This document shows positions 20,143 to 31,007 of a DNA stretch of 64,000 nucleotides, piece by piece. The stretch's first letter is position 1. Each line of letters opens with the position of its first letter. Origin of the DNA: Serratia bockelmannii (lineage in GTDB: Bacteria; Pseudomonadota; Gammaproteobacteria; Enterobacterales; Enterobacteriaceae); assembly GCF_008011855.1 (NCBI RefSeq), contig NZ_VOUX01000033.1, forward strand, positions 558,001-622,000, in the 5' to 3' direction. The position numbers and the translations under genes were made by a program. The notes beneath the pieces are model-generated. The model was not told the origin of the DNA. It was given only the letters and a program-made list of their open reading frames with translations, and ran no database searches.

Positions 20143-20170
20143 TAAAAAAGGCTGGATGAATATCCAGCCT
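20143..20170 (-). promoter_or_regulatory. LexA-like box of ruvAB within the ruvC terminator
   Basis: The inverted repeat AGGCTGGAT/ATCCAGCCT with a 4-nt loop and a T6 run on the minus strand looks like the ruvC terminator. The same minus-strand core CTGGATATTCATCCAG is nearly the non-canonical LexA box known upstream of E. coli ruvAB (CTGG-N8-CCAG). It lies 66 nt before ruvA. Both roles may coexist. Confidence 0.6.
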
Positions 20171-20189
20171 GAGCAATCATCGCTTTGCG

Positions 20190-20711
20190 TCAGCGCAAAC
20201 GCCCGCGCGCCAGGTTCAACCGCCCTTCGCTCATCCGCAGCACGTTCTGGCTGAGGTGGCAGTGGGTGATGGCGATAGCCAGAGCATCGGCGGCGTCCGC
20301 CTGCGGGTTGGCCGAGAGTTTGAGCAGCGAGCGCACCATGTGCTGTACCTGCGCCTTTTCGGCCGCACCGGTGCCGACCACGGTCTGTTTGACCTGCCGC
20401 GCCGCATACTCGAACACTTCCAGATTCTGATTCACCGCCGCCACGATCGCGACGCCGCGTGCCTGGCCGAGCTTGAGCGCCGAATCCGGATTCTTAGCCA
20501 TAAACACCTGTTCGATGGCGAAGAAGTCGGGCTGAAACTGGGTGATGATCTCACTGACGCCGGCGTAAATCAGCTTCAGCCGCGTCGGCATGTCGTCCAC
20601 CACCGTGCGGATGCAGCCGCTGGCGATATAGCTCAACTGACGCCCCTGCTGGCGGATAAGGCCATAGCCGGTGACGCGTGAACCGGGATCGATACCGAGT
20701 ATGATCGCCAT
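20190..20711 (-). CDS. ruvC: Holliday junction resolvase RuvC
   Basis: A 173-residue endonuclease that cuts Holliday junctions symmetrically, the same length as in E. coli. The catalytic acidic residues are D8, E67, D139 and D142. The start ATG at 20711 lies 8 nt after AGGTGG; a GTG at 20723 in the same frame is less likely. It is the last gene of the aspS-nudB-yebC-ruvC cluster. Confidence 0.97.
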   Translation of the reverse strand: MAIILGIDPGSRVTGYGLIRQQGRQLSYIASGCIRTVVDDMPTRLKLIYAGVSEIITQFQPDFFAIEQVFMAKNPDSALKLGQARGVAIVAAVNQNLEVFEYAARQVKQTVVGTGAAEKAQVQHMVRSLLKLSANPQADAADALAIAITHCHLSQNVLRMSEGRLNLARGRLR

Positions 20712-20768
20712 ATCTACATCCACCTTGCTTGCACGGCGCCGCCGAACGGCGGCGCCCGTTTTACCGGA

Positions 20769-21512
20769 TTACAGCGTCGCCGCCACTTCGTCGGAGATTT
20801 CACCGTTATGGTAAACTTCCTGCACGTCGTCGCAGTCTTCCAGCATATCGATCAGACGCAACAGCTTAGGCGCGGTCTCCGCGTCCATGTCGGCCTTGGT
20901 CGATGGGATCATCGACACTTCCGCCGCTTCGGCCTCGAAGCCCGCCGCGGTCAGCGCGTCTTTCACCGCGCCCAGGCTTTCCCAGGCGGTGAACACGTCG
21001 ATGGCGCCATCGTCATAGGTCACGATGTCTTCCGCACCGGCTTCCAGCGCCGCTTCCATCACGCTGTCTTCATCCAGGCCCGGTGCGTAAGTGATCACGC
21101 CCTTCTTAGTGAACAGATAAGCTACGGAACCGTCGGTGCCGAGGTTGCCGCCACACTTGGTGAAAGCGTGACGCACTTCCGCCACGGTGCGGTTGCGGTT
21201 GTCACTCAGGCATTCGATCATGACGGCGGTGCCGCCAGGGCCGTAACCTTCATAGATGATGGTTTCCATATTGGTATCATCATCGCCGCCCACGCCGCGC
21301 GCGATCGCACGGTTCATGGTGTCGCGCGTCATGTTGTTCGACAGCGCCTTGTCCATCGCCGCGCGCAGACGCGGGTTGGAATCCGGATCGCCGCCGCCCA
21401 GCTTCGCGGCAGTGACCAGCTCACGAATAATCTTGGTGAAAATTTTACCGCGCTTGGCGTCCTGCGCCGCTTTACGGTGCTTTGTGTTGGCCCACTTACT
21501 ATGACCTGCCAT
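20769..21512 (-). CDS. yebC: YebC/TACO1-family translation or transcription factor
   Basis: A 247-residue member of the conserved YebC family (E. coli YebC has 246), starting [20 protein letters not shown]. The family has been described as DNA-binding regulators and, more recently, as ribosome-associated factors relieving stalls at proline stretches. Which applies here cannot be read from sequence. It sits between nudB and ruvC on one strand, as in E. coli. Confidence 0.96.
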   Translation of the reverse strand: MAGHSKWANTKHRKAAQDAKRGKIFTKIIRELVTAAKLGGGDPDSNPRLRAAMDKALSNNMTRDTMNRAIARGVGGDDDTNMETIIYEGYGPGGTAVMIECLSDNRNRTVAEVRHAFTKCGGNLGTDGSVAYLFTKKGVITYAPGLDEDSVMEAALEAGAEDIVTYDDGAIDVFTAWESLGAVKDALTAAGFEAEAAEVSMIPSTKADMDAETAPKLLRLIDMLEDCDDVQEVYHNGEISDEVAATL

Positions 21513-21531
21513 AAAAAATCTCCGAAAAAAA

Positions 21532-21978
21532 CTACTGGACTGAATTGATCACGAACTCTTCAATCGCCTGCTGATTGCTCCATGACTTGGTCAACTTCAC
21601 GGCTTCGGCCGCCTCAAGCCATTGGTAAGCGTGGTGCTCGGTAATCACCGGATCGCGCTCCTCGGGCAACGCCAGACAGAACCAGTGCTCTTTATTGCGC
21701 GTGGTTCCCGGCGCATAGCGATGTCGCAAATGGACAAAGAGTTCAAACTCCACGCAGCGTTGGCAATCGAACAACGGCAGGTGCTCTGCTTCGATATCGA
21801 TGCCGACTTCTTCCATGACTTCACGCCGCGCGGCATGCGGCGGTGACTCATCCTGTTCCAGGCTGCCGGTGACCGACTGCCAGAACTCGGTATCGTCGCG
21901 CCGCTGTAACATCAGCACCCGACCACTGGATTTCGCGTAAATCACTACCAGGATAGATTCAGGGCGCTTATAACTCAT
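21532..21978 (-). CDS. nudB: Dihydroneopterin triphosphate diphosphatase NudB
   Basis: A Nudix hydrolase that removes pyrophosphate from dihydroneopterin triphosphate in folate synthesis. The 148-residue protein has the Nudix box from GSLEQDE to [12 protein letters not shown] at 21978 shares one base with the aspS stop (TGATG), implying re-initiation coupling; a GTG one codon upstream is unlikely. Confidence 0.94.
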   Translation of the reverse strand: MSYKRPESILVVIYAKSSGRVLMLQRRDDTEFWQSVTGSLEQDESPPHAARREVMEEVGIDIEAEHLPLFDCQRCVEFELFVHLRHRYAPGTTRNKEHWFCLALPEERDPVITEHHAYQWLEAAEAVKLTKSWSNQQAIEEFVINSVQ

Positions 21979-23762
21979 CACTCGCTCTCTTGTTCCGCAC
22001 CGGCTTTCTTTACCACGCTGATCGCCAGCTCCTGCAGCGACGCCGGGTTGGCGAAGCTCGGTGCGTCGGTCATCAGACAGGCCGCCGCGGTGGTTTTCGG
22101 GAAGGCGATCACGTCGCGGATGTTGTCGGTGCCGGTCAGCAGCATCACCAGACGATCCAGGCCGAAGGCCAGGCCGGCGTGCGGCGGCGTACCGTACTTC
22201 AGCGCGTCCAGCAGGAAGCCGAACTTCTCGCGCTGTTCATGTTCGTTAATGCCCAGAATGCTGAATACCGTCTGCTGCATTTCGCTGCGGTGAATACGCA
22301 CCGAACCGCCGCCCACTTCGTAACCGTTGATCACCATGTCATAGGCGTTGGCGATAGCGTTGACCGGCGCTGCCGCCAGCTCTTCCGGGCTCATGTCGCG
22401 CGGCGAGGTGAACGGGTGGTGCATCGCCGCCAGGCCGCCCTCTTCGTCTTCTTCGAACATCGGGAAGTCGACCACCCACAGCGGCGCCCAGCTGTCGAGT
22501 TGGGTCAGCCCCAGATCGCGACCCAGCTTCAGGCGCAGCGCGCCCATCGCGTCGGTGACAATCTTGAAACTGTCTGCGCCGAAGAACAGGATGTCGCCGG
22601 TCTGCGCGTTGGTGCGCGCCAGGACAGCTTCCAGCACTTCCGCGCTGAGGAATTTGGCGATCGGGCTCTGCACGCCTTCCATGCCGGCGGCGCGGTCGTT
22701 GACCTTCAGCCAGGCCAGGCCTTTCGCGCCGTAGATGTTGACGAAAGCGCCGTACTCGTCGATCTGCTTGCGGGTCAGCTGTGCGCCGCCCGGTACGCGG
22801 ATTGCCGCCACGCGGCCTTTGGCGTCGTTAGCCGGGCCGGAGAACACTTTAAACTCGACGTCTTTGACCAGGTCGGCCACGTCCACCAGCTCCAGCGGGT
22901 TACGCAGGTCCGGCTTGTCGGAGCCAAAGCGACGCATCGCTTCGGCGAAGGTCATGACCGGGAAATCGCCCAAATCCACGCCCTTCACATCCAGCCACAG
23001 CTCGCGCGCCAGTTTCTCCATCACTTCACGCACCTGATCGGCGGTCATGAAGGAGGTTTCGACGTCGATCTGGGTGAATTCAGGCTGACGGTCCGCACGT
23101 AGGTCTTCGTCACGGAAGCATTTGACGATCTGATAGTAACGATCGAAGCCGGACATCATCAGCAGCTGTTTGAACAGCTGCGGAGACTGCGGCAGCGCGT
23201 AGAATTTGCCCTTGTGCACGCGGCTTGGCACCAGGTAATCGCGGGCGCCTTCCGGCGTCGCCTTGGTCAGCATCGGCGTTTCGATATCGAGGAAGCCATG
23301 GCTGTCCATGAAGCGGCGTACGAAGCTGGTGATTTTGGCGCGGGTCTTCAGACGCTCAGCCATTTCCGGGCGGCGCAGATCCAGGTAGCGGTATTTCAGG
23401 CGCGCTTCTTCACTGTTGACCTGGTTGGAGTCCAGCGGCAGCGGCTCGGAGCGGTTGATGATCTCCAGCGCGTGGGCAAACACTTCCACTTCGCCGGTGG
23501 CCATATCTTTATTGATCTGGCTGTCCGGACGCGCACGCACGGTGCCGACGATCTGGATGCAGAACTCATTGCGCAGGTCGTAGGCCTTGTCGAACGCCAC
23601 TTTCTCGTCCGGATCGAAGAACACCTGCACGATGCCTTCGCGGTCGCGCATATCAATAAAGATCAGGCCGCCGAGATCGCGACGACGATTGACCCAACCA
23701 CACAGAGTGACTTCCTGGCCCACGTGGGACAGATTCAACTGTCCGCAATATTCAGTACGCAT
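21978..23762 (-). CDS. aspS: Aspartyl-tRNA synthetase
   Basis: A class II synthetase of 594 residues with an N-terminal OB-fold anticodon-binding domain, the bacterial GAD insertion domain, and motif 2 ([17 protein letters not shown]) and motif 3 (GLAFGLDRL). It charges tRNA-Asp with aspartate. It begins [10 protein letters not shown], like E. coli AspS (590). It is upstream of nudB with a 1-nt overlap, and 74 nt downstream of the FmdB-like gene. Confidence 0.98.
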   Translation of the reverse strand: MRTEYCGQLNLSHVGQEVTLCGWVNRRRDLGGLIFIDMRDREGIVQVFFDPDEKVAFDKAYDLRNEFCIQIVGTVRARPDSQINKDMATGEVEVFAHALEIINRSEPLPLDSNQVNSEEARLKYRYLDLRRPEMAERLKTRAKITSFVRRFMDSHGFLDIETPMLTKATPEGARDYLVPSRVHKGKFYALPQSPQLFKQLLMMSGFDRYYQIVKCFRDEDLRADRQPEFTQIDVETSFMTADQVREVMEKLARELWLDVKGVDLGDFPVMTFAEAMRRFGSDKPDLRNPLELVDVADLVKDVEFKVFSGPANDAKGRVAAIRVPGGAQLTRKQIDEYGAFVNIYGAKGLAWLKVNDRAAGMEGVQSPIAKFLSAEVLEAVLARTNAQTGDILFFGADSFKIVTDAMGALRLKLGRDLGLTQLDSWAPLWVVDFPMFEEDEEGGLAAMHHPFTSPRDMSPEELAAAPVNAIANAYDMVINGYEVGGGSVRIHRSEMQQTVFSILGINEHEQREKFGFLLDALKYGTPPHAGLAFGLDRLVMLLTGTDNIRDVIAFPKTTAAACLMTDAPSFANPASLQELAISVVKKAGAEQESE

Positions 23763-23836
23763 ACGCTATCCTTTTACACAGCCGATGCCGCGCCGGGCTA
23801 CTGCGCCCCTGTCGCGCGGCTGTTATCTGATAAATT

Positions 23837-24028
23837 CTACTTGTTACCCGGTTTAAAATCCGTCGCATACCACCCGGTGCCCTTAAGCTGGAAGCCGGAG
23901 GATGAAATCAACTTGGTCAACGCGGGCTGCCCACACGCCGGGCAGTCTGCCAGCGGCGCATCGGAAAATTTTTGCAATTTCTCTAACCGATGGTTGCAAG
24001 CACCACATGCATATTCATAAATCGGCAT
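23837..24028 (-). CDS. FmdB-family zinc-ribbon protein
   Basis: A 63-residue protein beginning [19 protein letters not shown] with paired CxxC motifs (CGAC and CPAC), the FmdB/CxxC_CxxC_SSSS putative regulatory zinc ribbon, including the typical SSSGFQLKG tail. Function is unknown; the family was first noted near a formamidase regulator. The start ATG at 24028 gives the family N-terminus; an upstream extension to 24067 is not conserved. It lies upstream of aspS in the same direction. Confidence 0.9.
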   Translation of the reverse strand: MPIYEYACGACNHRLEKLQKFSDAPLADCPACGQPALTKLISSSGFQLKGTGWYATDFKPGNK

Positions 24029-24282
24029 AGGTCGTTGGATTAAAGAGTGTTGAAAAAAGGGAGTCATTATAAAGGAAATTCATCCGCCCGATAAGTGCGA
24101 ACACAGCATTGTTACTGCACTAAATGGCGCGTTTTTGCTCGAATCAACACATCGGTTAACAAATTTCCCATTAACCTGCGACAGTTTTTTCACGTAGCCT
24201 GATTCTCCCCCGGTTTTGCGCCGAACGCAGCTCGCCCGACGCGCCGAACAGTTTTTATCCACTTCGCAACGAGATGAAATCC

Positions 24283-24861
24283 ATGCTGAAACTTGACGCC
24301 CAAACCACCGCTCTGGTGCTGATCGATTTGCAAAATGGCATTCTGCCCTACGCCGGCGGCCCGCACGGCGCCGAGCAGGTGGTGGCGAACGCCGCCCTGC
24401 TGGCCGCGCGTTTTCGTCTGCTAGGCGCGCCGGTGCTGTTGGTGCGCGTCGGTTGGTCAGACTCCTTCGCCGAAGCGCTGAAACAACCGGTGGATAAACC
24501 GACTCCCGCGCCCGCCGGCGGTTTGCCGGCCAGCTGGTGGGAGTTCCCCGCGCCGCTGGCGGTCTGCGACAGCGATATTCTGATCACCAAGCGCCAATGG
24601 GGCGCCTTCTACGGCACCGATCTGGACTTGCAGCTGCGCCGTCGCGGCATCAAGTCTGTGGTGCTGGGCGGTATTTCCACCAATATCGGCGTGGAATCCA
24701 CCGCCCGCGCCGCCTGGGAACACGGCTATGAGCTGGTGATCGCCGAAGACGTCTGCAGCGCGCAGAACGCGGAAATGCACCGTTTCGCGTTCGAACACAT
24801 CTTCCCGCGTTTGGCGCGAGTGCGCGACACCGGCGAAATTCTTGCCGCGCTCGACCGGTAA
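24283..24861 (+). CDS. yecD: Isochorismatase-family hydrolase YecD
   Basis: A 192-residue cysteine hydrolase-fold protein closely similar to E. coli YecD (188). It has the catalytic Asp in [10 protein letters not shown], Lys in ITKRQWGAF, and the [11 protein letters not shown] segment. In YecD-type proteins this last segment carries Thr-Asn where true isochorismatases have a Cys, so enzymatic activity is uncertain. ATG 24283 is preferred to 24274 because GAGAT lies 9 nt upstream. yecE follows 50 nt later. Confidence 0.92.
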   Translation: MLKLDAQTTALVLIDLQNGILPYAGGPHGAEQVVANAALLAARFRLLGAPVLLVRVGWSDSFAEALKQPVDKPTPAPAGGLPASWWEFPAPLAVCDSDILITKRQWGAFYGTDLDLQLRRRGIKSVVLGGISTNIGVESTARAAWEHGYELVIAEDVCSAQNAEMHRFAFEHIFPRLARVRDTGEILAALDR

Positions 24862-24911
24862 CGTTAAGTTGTAGCCTGATAAGCCAAGGATAAGTAAAGG
24901 AAGACGACGCC

Positions 24912-25730
24912 GTGATCTACATCGGACTGCCCCAGTGGCAACATTCAGCCTGGAATCGTATCGGGCTGCGTGACTTGGCGGATTACAGCCGCTACTTCAA
25001 CTGCGTGGAAGGCAACACCACCTTCTACGCGCTGCCGAAGCTGGACATCGTGCAGCGCTGGCGCGACATGACCGGCGACGATTTTCGCTTCTGCTTCAAA
25101 TTCCCGTCGGACATCAGCCACAAGGCCGCCCTACGCAACTGCGCCGCCGAGCTGCAGGCGTTTTACCACTGCCTGAGCCCGGTGCATCAACGCATCGGGC
25201 AATTGTGGCTGCAGTTGCCCGCCGCCTTCGGCCCCGACGAGCTGCCGCGCATGTGGCAGTTCTTCGAAAGCCTGCCGCAGGAATTCACCTACGGCGTCGA
25301 AGTGCGTCATCCGGCATTTTTCGCCAAAGGCGAGGAAGAGCGCGCGTTGAATCAGGGGCTGCATCAGCGCGGCATCAATCGGGTGATCCTCGACAGCCGC
25401 CCGGTGCATCACGCCGCCCCCCATACCGCCGCCGTGCGCGATGCCCAGCAGAAAAAACCGAAGCTGCCGGTGCACGCTCTGGTCACCGCCGACCAACCGC
25501 TGGTGCGCTTTATCGGCGGCGACCAATTGGCCGACAACCTGCGCTGGTTCGAAGCCTGGCAGCAAAAACTGCCACTGTGGCAGCAACAACATCAACCGTA
25601 TCTGTTTATTCATACGCCGGACAACGGCGATTCACCCCAGCAAGCGCAAAAAATTTGGCAGCAGCTGCGCCGGGCGATCCCCGATTTGCCTGCGCCGCCG
25701 GACTGGCCAGAGCAAGATGCACTGTTTTGA
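24912..25730 (+). CDS. yecE: DUF72 family protein YecE
   Basis: A 272-residue DUF72 TIM-barrel-like protein matching E. coli YecE by sequence and by its place after yecD. Function is unknown. Conserved features include the N-terminal IGLPQW, EGNTTFYALP and FKFP segments. The start is GTG at 24912, behind AAGGAAGACGACGCC. It is likely co-transcribed with yecD. Confidence 0.92.
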   Translation: MIYIGLPQWQHSAWNRIGLRDLADYSRYFNCVEGNTTFYALPKLDIVQRWRDMTGDDFRFCFKFPSDISHKAALRNCAAELQAFYHCLSPVHQRIGQLWLQLPAAFGPDELPRMWQFFESLPQEFTYGVEVRHPAFFAKGEEERALNQGLHQRGINRVILDSRPVHHAAPHTAAVRDAQQKKPKLPVHALVTADQPLVRFIGGDQLADNLRWFEAWQQKLPLWQQQHQPYLFIHTPDNGDSPQQAQKIWQQLRRAIPDLPAPPDWPEQDALF

Positions 25731-25832
25731 CCTATTAATCTGACCAATAACATCAAATATTTCCCCGCGACAGTGAATACAATGACGGCTATGATGCTGG
25801 CTGCCAGTTTTGGTTAGGGAACGGAGTTAAAA

Positions 25833-26228
25833 ATGGTAAGCGCGCTTTATGTAGTGCTCGGCGCATTGTTGTTGATCAAACTCTCTTATGACGTAGTCAG
25901 ATTAAGGATGCAGTACCGCGTAGCCTACGGCGACGGCGGTTTTTACGAATTGCAGACCGCCATCCGCGTGCATGGCAACGCCGTTGAATACATTCCTATC
26001 GCTGCCGTATTGCTGGTGATCATGGAGATGAACGGCGCGGAAATCTGGATGATTCACCTTTGCGGCCTGATGCTGATGGCCGGGCGACTGGTGCATTACT
26101 ACGGTTTGCGCAACCGCGAGGTTCGCTGGCGTCGTTCAGGCATGGCCGCGACCTATATCTCTTTGTTGTTGATGGTTCTGGCAAATATCTTCTATCTGCC
26201 CTGGGATCTAATTTTCAGCCTGCATTGA
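25833..26228 (+). CDS. yecN: MAPEG-family inner-membrane protein YecN
   Basis: A 131-residue protein with four hydrophobic helices and the MAPEG family motif region (RVHGNAVEYIPI). MAPEG members include glutathione transferases and eicosanoid-pathway enzymes, but bacterial YecN has no assigned substrate. The ATG is preceded by GGAGTTAAAA. It lies between yecE and cmoA, as in E. coli. Confidence 0.92.
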   Translation: MVSALYVVLGALLLIKLSYDVVRLRMQYRVAYGDGGFYELQTAIRVHGNAVEYIPIAAVLLVIMEMNGAEIWMIHLCGLMLMAGRLVHYYGLRNREVRWRRSGMAATYISLLLMVLANIFYLPWDLIFSLH

Positions 26229-26321
26229 TCCCGTTTTATCATCAGGCGGCCGCGCCGCCTGCTTCCGCTCCGCTTTTTTACGCTTTTCTGTTAGACTACG
26301 CAGCTTCGAATTCTGAACTGA

Positions 26322-28042
<1,721 letters not shown>

Positions 28043-28078
28043 TACTCGCTACTCGGGCCGGCCTGCGCCGGCCCGAAT

Positions 28079-30169
28079 TCACCCGTTACTGACATCGACA
28101 ATTCGCAGCTCATAGACCATCGTCGCGTTCGGCGGGATCTGCGGCGCATAGCCGGTTTCACCGTACGCCAACGCCGGCGGCACCACCATCGTCAGCGAGC
28201 CGTGATTTTTCAGGTGGCCGATCGCCTCGCGGAACAACGGCGGATAGGCGGAGAGCGGCTGGGACATCACCTTCCCACTGCGATCCATATCCTGAATCAC
28301 GCGACCGTCGGTTAAACTTTCTTTCACCACGATGTCCACCCGCGCGTTTTCCTTAATGGCCTCATCACCCGCATAATCGATGCGATACCAGAAACCGGCA
28401 GGCGACTTCTGCGTACCCTTCTTCTTTTTAAACTCGGCGACGAACGCCTCACCCTTGCTGGTCTGCGTCTTCGCCGCCTGGTTTCTGGCGTCATTTACCG
28501 CTTTTTCCGACTCCGCCAGTGCGCTGGTCAACTGCGCATCGCTCAACTGGTAATGGCCGCTGAAGGTATCGATCACGCCCGCCAGCAGCACGGTTTTGTC
28601 GGGCGTGATACCCCAATTTTTACGTTCCGCCAGCATCGTTTGAATATCGCGCCCCAAAGCGACACCGGCGGCGTAGCTCTGTTGCTCCGGCTTTTTCTTG
28701 AGCGTCTGACTCTCCGGCAGCCATTTAGCCCGCGATCTCAGCCCATCCAGTTCCTCGCGCAAGGCTTGCTGTGCCTGTTGCGCGACCGCCAGCTCCGTCG
28801 CCGTTTTATCCGCCTGTTGTGCCGCTTTATTCCGTAGCTGCACTGTCTGCGCGTTTTCCGTCGTCAGCGCCGCCAGACGCTGTTCCAGCGCCTTAGCCTG
28901 CTCGGTTTGCGTTTTGTTTTTTCCCTGCAGCGTTGCCAACTGCTGCTGAAGTTCACCCGTCGCTTTGGCGGCCTCGGCCTTTTGCTGTGCCAGCGCCATC
29001 TTCAGGTTTTGCTCTTGTTGCTCAGCCTGTTGGCGTTGACCATCACGCTCTTTCTGCAGCTGAGTCAGCTGCTGCTGAAGTTCAGCCGCAGCCTTGGCGG
29101 CTTCGACCTTTTGCTGCGCCAGCGCCGTCTTCAGGCTTTTTTCTTGCTGCTCGGCCTGTTGGCGTACGATATCCCTCTCTTTTTGCACCTGCGCCAGCTG
29201 CTGTTGAAGTTCACCCGCAGCCTTAGCGGCTTCCGCCTTTTGTTGCGCCAGCGCCGTCTTCAGGCTTTTTTCTTGCCGCTCGGCCTGTTGGCGTACGATA
29301 TCCCTCTCTTTTTGCACCTGCGCCAGCTGCTGCTGAAGTTCACCCGCAGCCTTGGCGGTTTCGGCCTTTTGCTGCGCCAGCGCCGTCTTCAGGCTTTGCT
29401 CTTGCTGCCCCCCCTGCTGCCGTTGATCCACCTGCTCTTTTTGCAGTTTCGCCAGCTGCTGCTGCAGTTCGCCCGTCAGCCTGGCAGCCTCGGCCTTCTG
29501 CTGTTCCAGCTCAGCGGCGGCCGCTTTTTTATCCTGCTCATAACGTTGGCGCGCTTTATCGTGGGCGGTCTGCACCGCGGCCAATTTCTCCTGCCAGGCG
29601 TTATCCGCCTGGCCAGGCAGCACCGCCAGCCGTTGTTCCAGCAAGGCAATACGCCGATCGCGCTCCGCGGTTTGTTGCTTTTGCCGCGCTAACGCCGCTT
29701 GCGTTTCGGCGATCTGCGCCTGAGCCTTACGCTCCTGCGGCGTCAGGTTCAGCGCCTGCCGCACGCCGCTGGCGAAGTTGCTCAACGCGCTCAGATCGGG
29801 TGCCGGTGACGGTTTGTCGGCAGCCGTCAGGGTGGACGCGACGCGCAACGCGGTCAGCTCCTGCTGCAGTGATTGAATTACCGCCTGCTGTTGCTCCAAT
29901 CGGGCCTCTTTCTCGCGCAGCGCCTTTTGCCACTGCGCCAGCTGCTTCTTATGCGCCGCCGTCTCACGCGTTTGAACCGGCCGGGATGCTGACTTTTGTG
30001 GGGCCTGGGATTGAGTGACTGCGGTATCCGCTGCCGGTGCATCTTGCCGCTGATAGCGCTCGGCAAACTGCAATAACGCCGGCACGTCGTCATCCGCAGC
30101 GACCACCGCCGGCGCAAACGCCAACGCTATCATCAGGCTCAGTAGCGCCTTTCTCGCACGGAGAGTCAT
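28079..30169 (-). CDS. Coiled-coil periplasmic protein with C-terminal FkpA-like FKBP domain
   Basis: A 696-residue protein with a Sec signal peptide (cleavage near VVAA, about 25), a long Gln/Ala/Lys/Glu-rich coiled coil (about 75-475), and a C-terminal region (about 495-696) resembling FkpA/Mip, with the helical dimerisation part (SYAAGVALGRDIQ) then an FKBP fold ending PPALAYGE...IPPNATMVYELRIVDV. Residues 250-421 are four 43-residue tandem repeats. Several FKBP active-site positions differ from FkpA (EFDNS becomes VIQDM; the Trp of PGWTEGL becomes Phe), so isomerase activity is doubtful. Its ATG overlaps the upstream lipoprotein stop by 4 nt. I do not know a named homologue. A periplasmic spacer or scaffold role is a guess. 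Confidence 0.85.
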   Translation of the reverse strand: MTLRARKALLSLMIALAFAPAVVAADDDVPALLQFAERYQRQDAPAADTAVTQSQAPQKSASRPVQTRETAAHKKQLAQWQKALREKEARLEQQQAVIQSLQQELTALRVASTLTAADKPSPAPDLSALSNFASGVRQALNLTPQERKAQAQIAETQAALARQKQQTAERDRRIALLEQRLAVLPGQADNAWQEKLAAVQTAHDKARQRYEQDKKAAAAELEQQKAEAARLTGELQQQLAKLQKEQVDQRQQGGQQEQSLKTALAQQKAETAKAAGELQQQLAQVQKERDIVRQQAERQEKSLKTALAQQKAEAAKAAGELQQQLAQVQKERDIVRQQAEQQEKSLKTALAQQKVEAAKAAAELQQQLTQLQKERDGQRQQAEQQEQNLKMALAQQKAEAAKATGELQQQLATLQGKNKTQTEQAKALEQRLAALTTENAQTVQLRNKAAQQADKTATELAVAQQAQQALREELDGLRSRAKWLPESQTLKKKPEQQSYAAGVALGRDIQTMLAERKNWGITPDKTVLLAGVIDTFSGHYQLSDAQLTSALAESEKAVNDARNQAAKTQTSKGEAFVAEFKKKKGTQKSPAGFWYRIDYAGDEAIKENARVDIVVKESLTDGRVIQDMDRSGKVMSQPLSAYPPLFREAIGHLKNHGSLTMVVPPALAYGETGYAPQIPPNATMVYELRIVDVSNG
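28907..29422 (-). repeat. Four tandem 129-bp repeats in the coiled-coil gene
   Basis: Four in-frame units of 43 codons (residues 250-292, 293-335, 336-378, 379-421), each running RQQxxxQExxLKxALAQQ then KxEAAKAxxELQQQL. Units two and three are almost identical at DNA level: their shared segment ggcgtacgatatccctc recurs at 29161 and 29290, exactly 129 bp apart. A degenerate related unit precedes them. Confidence 0.9.
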
Positions 30170-30570
30170 TGGGCGCGTTCTCCGCGCTCAGCCAGGCCGG
30201 TCATCATGGCAGAACTGATGTCTGCGCACAGACGGCTGGTGCGATAACGATACAGGGCGTCAACGGTTTCCTGCGTGCCCGTGTTGACCCGCTGGCGTAC
30301 CCCGGCATACTGCGCCGCGCCGCCCATCAAAGTATCGAACTCGCGTTTGAATTTTTGGTATTTTTCGTTATCCATACCGCGCATGGCATCCAGCTCGCGC
30401 TGGCACTGCTGCATACGCTCAGCTTCACGCTGCCGTTTGTCTTGCTCGGCAACTTCTTCCGCGCTGGGCGGCTTACTTAATGTAGAAACAGGCCGCTTGG
30501 CGGTCTGGCAGCCGGTCAGGGCCAACGTCAGCAAAAGCGCAGCGGTCAAACAGTGTGCCGTTCGGGTCAT
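30166..30570 (-). CDS. Small lipoprotein, operon partner of the coiled-coil FKBP protein
   Basis: A 134-residue lipoprotein. The start ATG at 30570 follows AAGGAGATAACGATA. The signal peptide ends in the lipobox LTGC followed by QTAK, which lacks the +2 Asp Lol-avoidance signal, so outer-membrane location is likely. The mature part is charged and mostly helical, with two further cysteines (QQCQREL and SRLCADI) that could form a disulfide. It overlaps the following coiled-coil gene by 4 nt, so the two are made together. I do not recognise a family. Confidence 0.8.
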   Translation of the reverse strand: MTRTAHCLTAALLLTLALTGCQTAKRPVSTLSKPPSAEEVAEQDKRQREAERMQQCQRELDAMRGMDNEKYQKFKREFDTLMGGAAQYAGVRQRVNTGTQETVDALYRYRTSRLCADISSAMMTGLAERGERAQ

Positions 30571-30953
30571 TATCGTTATCTCCTTGTAAAGTCCGCCGTC
30601 GGCGTGCTCTGTGGCTGCGCCGACGGCTCTCCTCAATTGATGCTGTGATGTTCCGGCCATAAAACCGGCGGTGAGCAGGTATAAAATGCAGACGCGATAA
30701 TGAGCGGCAGAGCGCAAATCATTCACCACGCAAATAAATACCAAAAAATCATTTAATATCATGATATTTAAAGGATTTTAACTCACAAATTTATCAGCAG
30801 GGCATAGCGAGCGCAAGAAGAGATGGGGCCGCCGACCGAATAACAGCGTTGAAACGGTGCTGCGTCTTTACAAGGTACCAGGCCAATCCATGCTCCACTT
30901 TCCGCGGCCTGAATTTCACGCTGTATCAGCACCCAGCAAACCTCATCGACTTT
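30571..30953. other. Intergenic region between divergent lipoprotein operon and tailspike-like gene
   Basis: About 400 bp without a convincing gene, AT-rich around 30720-30800. It should hold the promoter of the lipoprotein/FKBP operon on the minus strand. An open frame runs in from 30762 on the minus strand but lacks a ribosome binding site and a plausible N-terminus. Confidence 0.4.
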
Positions 30954-30982
30954 TTGAAACGTCCAGCCTGATTGAGAATAGT
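30954..30982 (+). promoter_or_regulatory. Candidate promoter of the tailspike-like gene
   Basis: TTGAAA, 17 nt, AATAGT, placed so that transcription would begin roughly 20 nt before the start codon. The -10 box matches only 4 of 6 consensus bases. Confidence 0.35.
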
Positions 30983-31007
30983 GTTGCCAACCAACAGGAG
31001 AAATTTC

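Noticed and set aside
21990-23102. 370-codon plus-strand ORF
   Set aside because: Antisense shadow of aspS.
28907-29422. CRISPR-like array
   Set aside because: Units are 129 bp and in frame with a coding sequence; there are no short repeats with unique spacers and no cas genes.
28907-29692. 261-codon plus-strand ORF opposite the coiled-coil gene
   Set aside because: It is the antisense image of the tandem repeats; low-complexity Leu/Arg/Gln content, no ribosome binding site.
30571-30762. Extended N-terminus of the lipoprotein gene to 30762
   Set aside because: The frame stays open but the strong ribosome binding site and the signal peptide start at 30570.
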